Source: Nostoc sphaeroides (GTDB lineage Bacteria; Cyanobacteriota; Cyanobacteriia; Cyanobacteriales; Nostocaceae). From it: a DNA stretch of 64,000 bases. The position numbers and the translations under genes were made by a program. This document shows, in pieces, positions 63,805 through 64,000 of the stretch; positions within the stretch are counted from its first letter, which is position 1, and each line of letters starts with the position of its first letter. The notes under the pieces were generated by a model. It did not search any database. It saw only the letters and a program-made list of their open reading frames with translations, and had not been told where the DNA came from. The stretch is from assembly GCF_003443655.1 (NCBI RefSeq), contig NZ_CP031941.1, forward strand, positions 1,607,501-1,671,500, written 5' to 3'.

Positions 63805-63961
63805 AAGGGTGTGTGACTTTAGTCAGATAGTATTATAAGTAACTTATATTGACTAGAAAGCTCTTAGCCTCTATCAACAGAGAGGTTGCTAGCGATTAAA
63901 TAGACAGTAGCAGATTTATCAGTACTGCTACACTGGGGAATGACCCCAAGAACCACTGATT

Positions 63962-64000
63962 ATGCTAAAGCGTTCTAAGTTCGAGACAACTCAATCTCAG
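63962..64000 (+). CDS. rpoZ: RNA polymerase omega subunit, 5' end (cut by window)
   Basis: The last 39 bases encode MLKRSKFETTQSQ, the start of cyanobacterial RpoZ (which continues into a region with HRAEDL). Only 13 codons are visible. Omega promotes assembly of RNA polymerase. The ATG is on the plus strand, divergent from the fasciclin gene. Confidence 0.7.
   Translation, partial: MLKRSKFETTQSQ

Overview
The window is a filamentous, Nostoc-type cyanobacterial chromosome segment. Evidence: genes for thylakoid and phycobilisome functions (Thf1/Psb29, a CpcT-like lyase, NdhS), cyanobacterial glycogen genes, an SLH-OprB iron-uptake porin, very frequent GCGATCGC (HIP1) octamers, and heptanucleotide arrays and small palindromic elements in many intergenic gaps. 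No rRNA, tRNA or CRISPR array was seen.

Layout. 1-5.4 kb: leader, then four co-directional genes (two small multidrug-resistance-like membrane proteins, an FAD oxidoreductase, a GT2 glycosyltransferase) that look like a lipid-linked sugar module. 5.4-14.2 kb: TldD/TldE protease pair, two pentapeptide-repeat proteins, an unknown protein with an internal duplication, pyrB and mgtE. 14.2-19.7 kb: gene debris (IS1-type InsA fragment, DUF6887 gene with a broken DUF6888-like partner, GxxExxY fragment), a large GH15/phosphorylase-kinase-like protein, and a YkvA-type protein. 20-28.6 kb: iron porin, a Ser/Thr kinase fused to a periplasmic ligand-binding module, an NB-ARC ATPase, a 186-bp MITE with clear target duplication, and an IS607-type TnpA/TnpB element. 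28.6-41.5 kb: housekeeping genes (ExbB/ExbD, holin-like protein, Thf1, CpcT-like, STAS, HemF, Mrp, RodA, NdhS, HAS-barrel protein, CPA2 antiporter). 42-53.6 kb: UDP-xylose synthase and UDP-glucose dehydrogenase, DUF2993 protein, glycogen debranching enzyme, two peroxiredoxins, DnaJ-like protein, small P-loop kinase, GlgC. 53.8-61.4 kb: a probable conflict/cell-death island: standalone WD40 propeller, caspase-STAND-WD40 protein, trypsin-co-occurring (Trypco1) protein, a free subtilisin-propeptide-like protein and an intracellular subtilase. 61.6-64 kb: GH13 amylase, fasciclin protein and the start of rpoZ.

Functional links: GlgC, the amylo-alpha-1,6-glucosidase and the GH13 enzyme, possibly with the GH15-like protein, cover glycogen synthesis and breakdown. 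UDP-glucose dehydrogenase and UDP-glucuronate decarboxylase supply UDP-xylose for surface glycans. The receptor kinase/NB-ARC pair and the caspase/STAND/WD40/Trypco1/subtilase island are the best candidates for signalling or defence systems. A second theme is repeat invasion: short repeats have entered coding sequence in frame in pyrB and twice in the debranching enzyme, and form the N-terminus of the P-loop kinase and the C-terminus of the GH13 enzyme.
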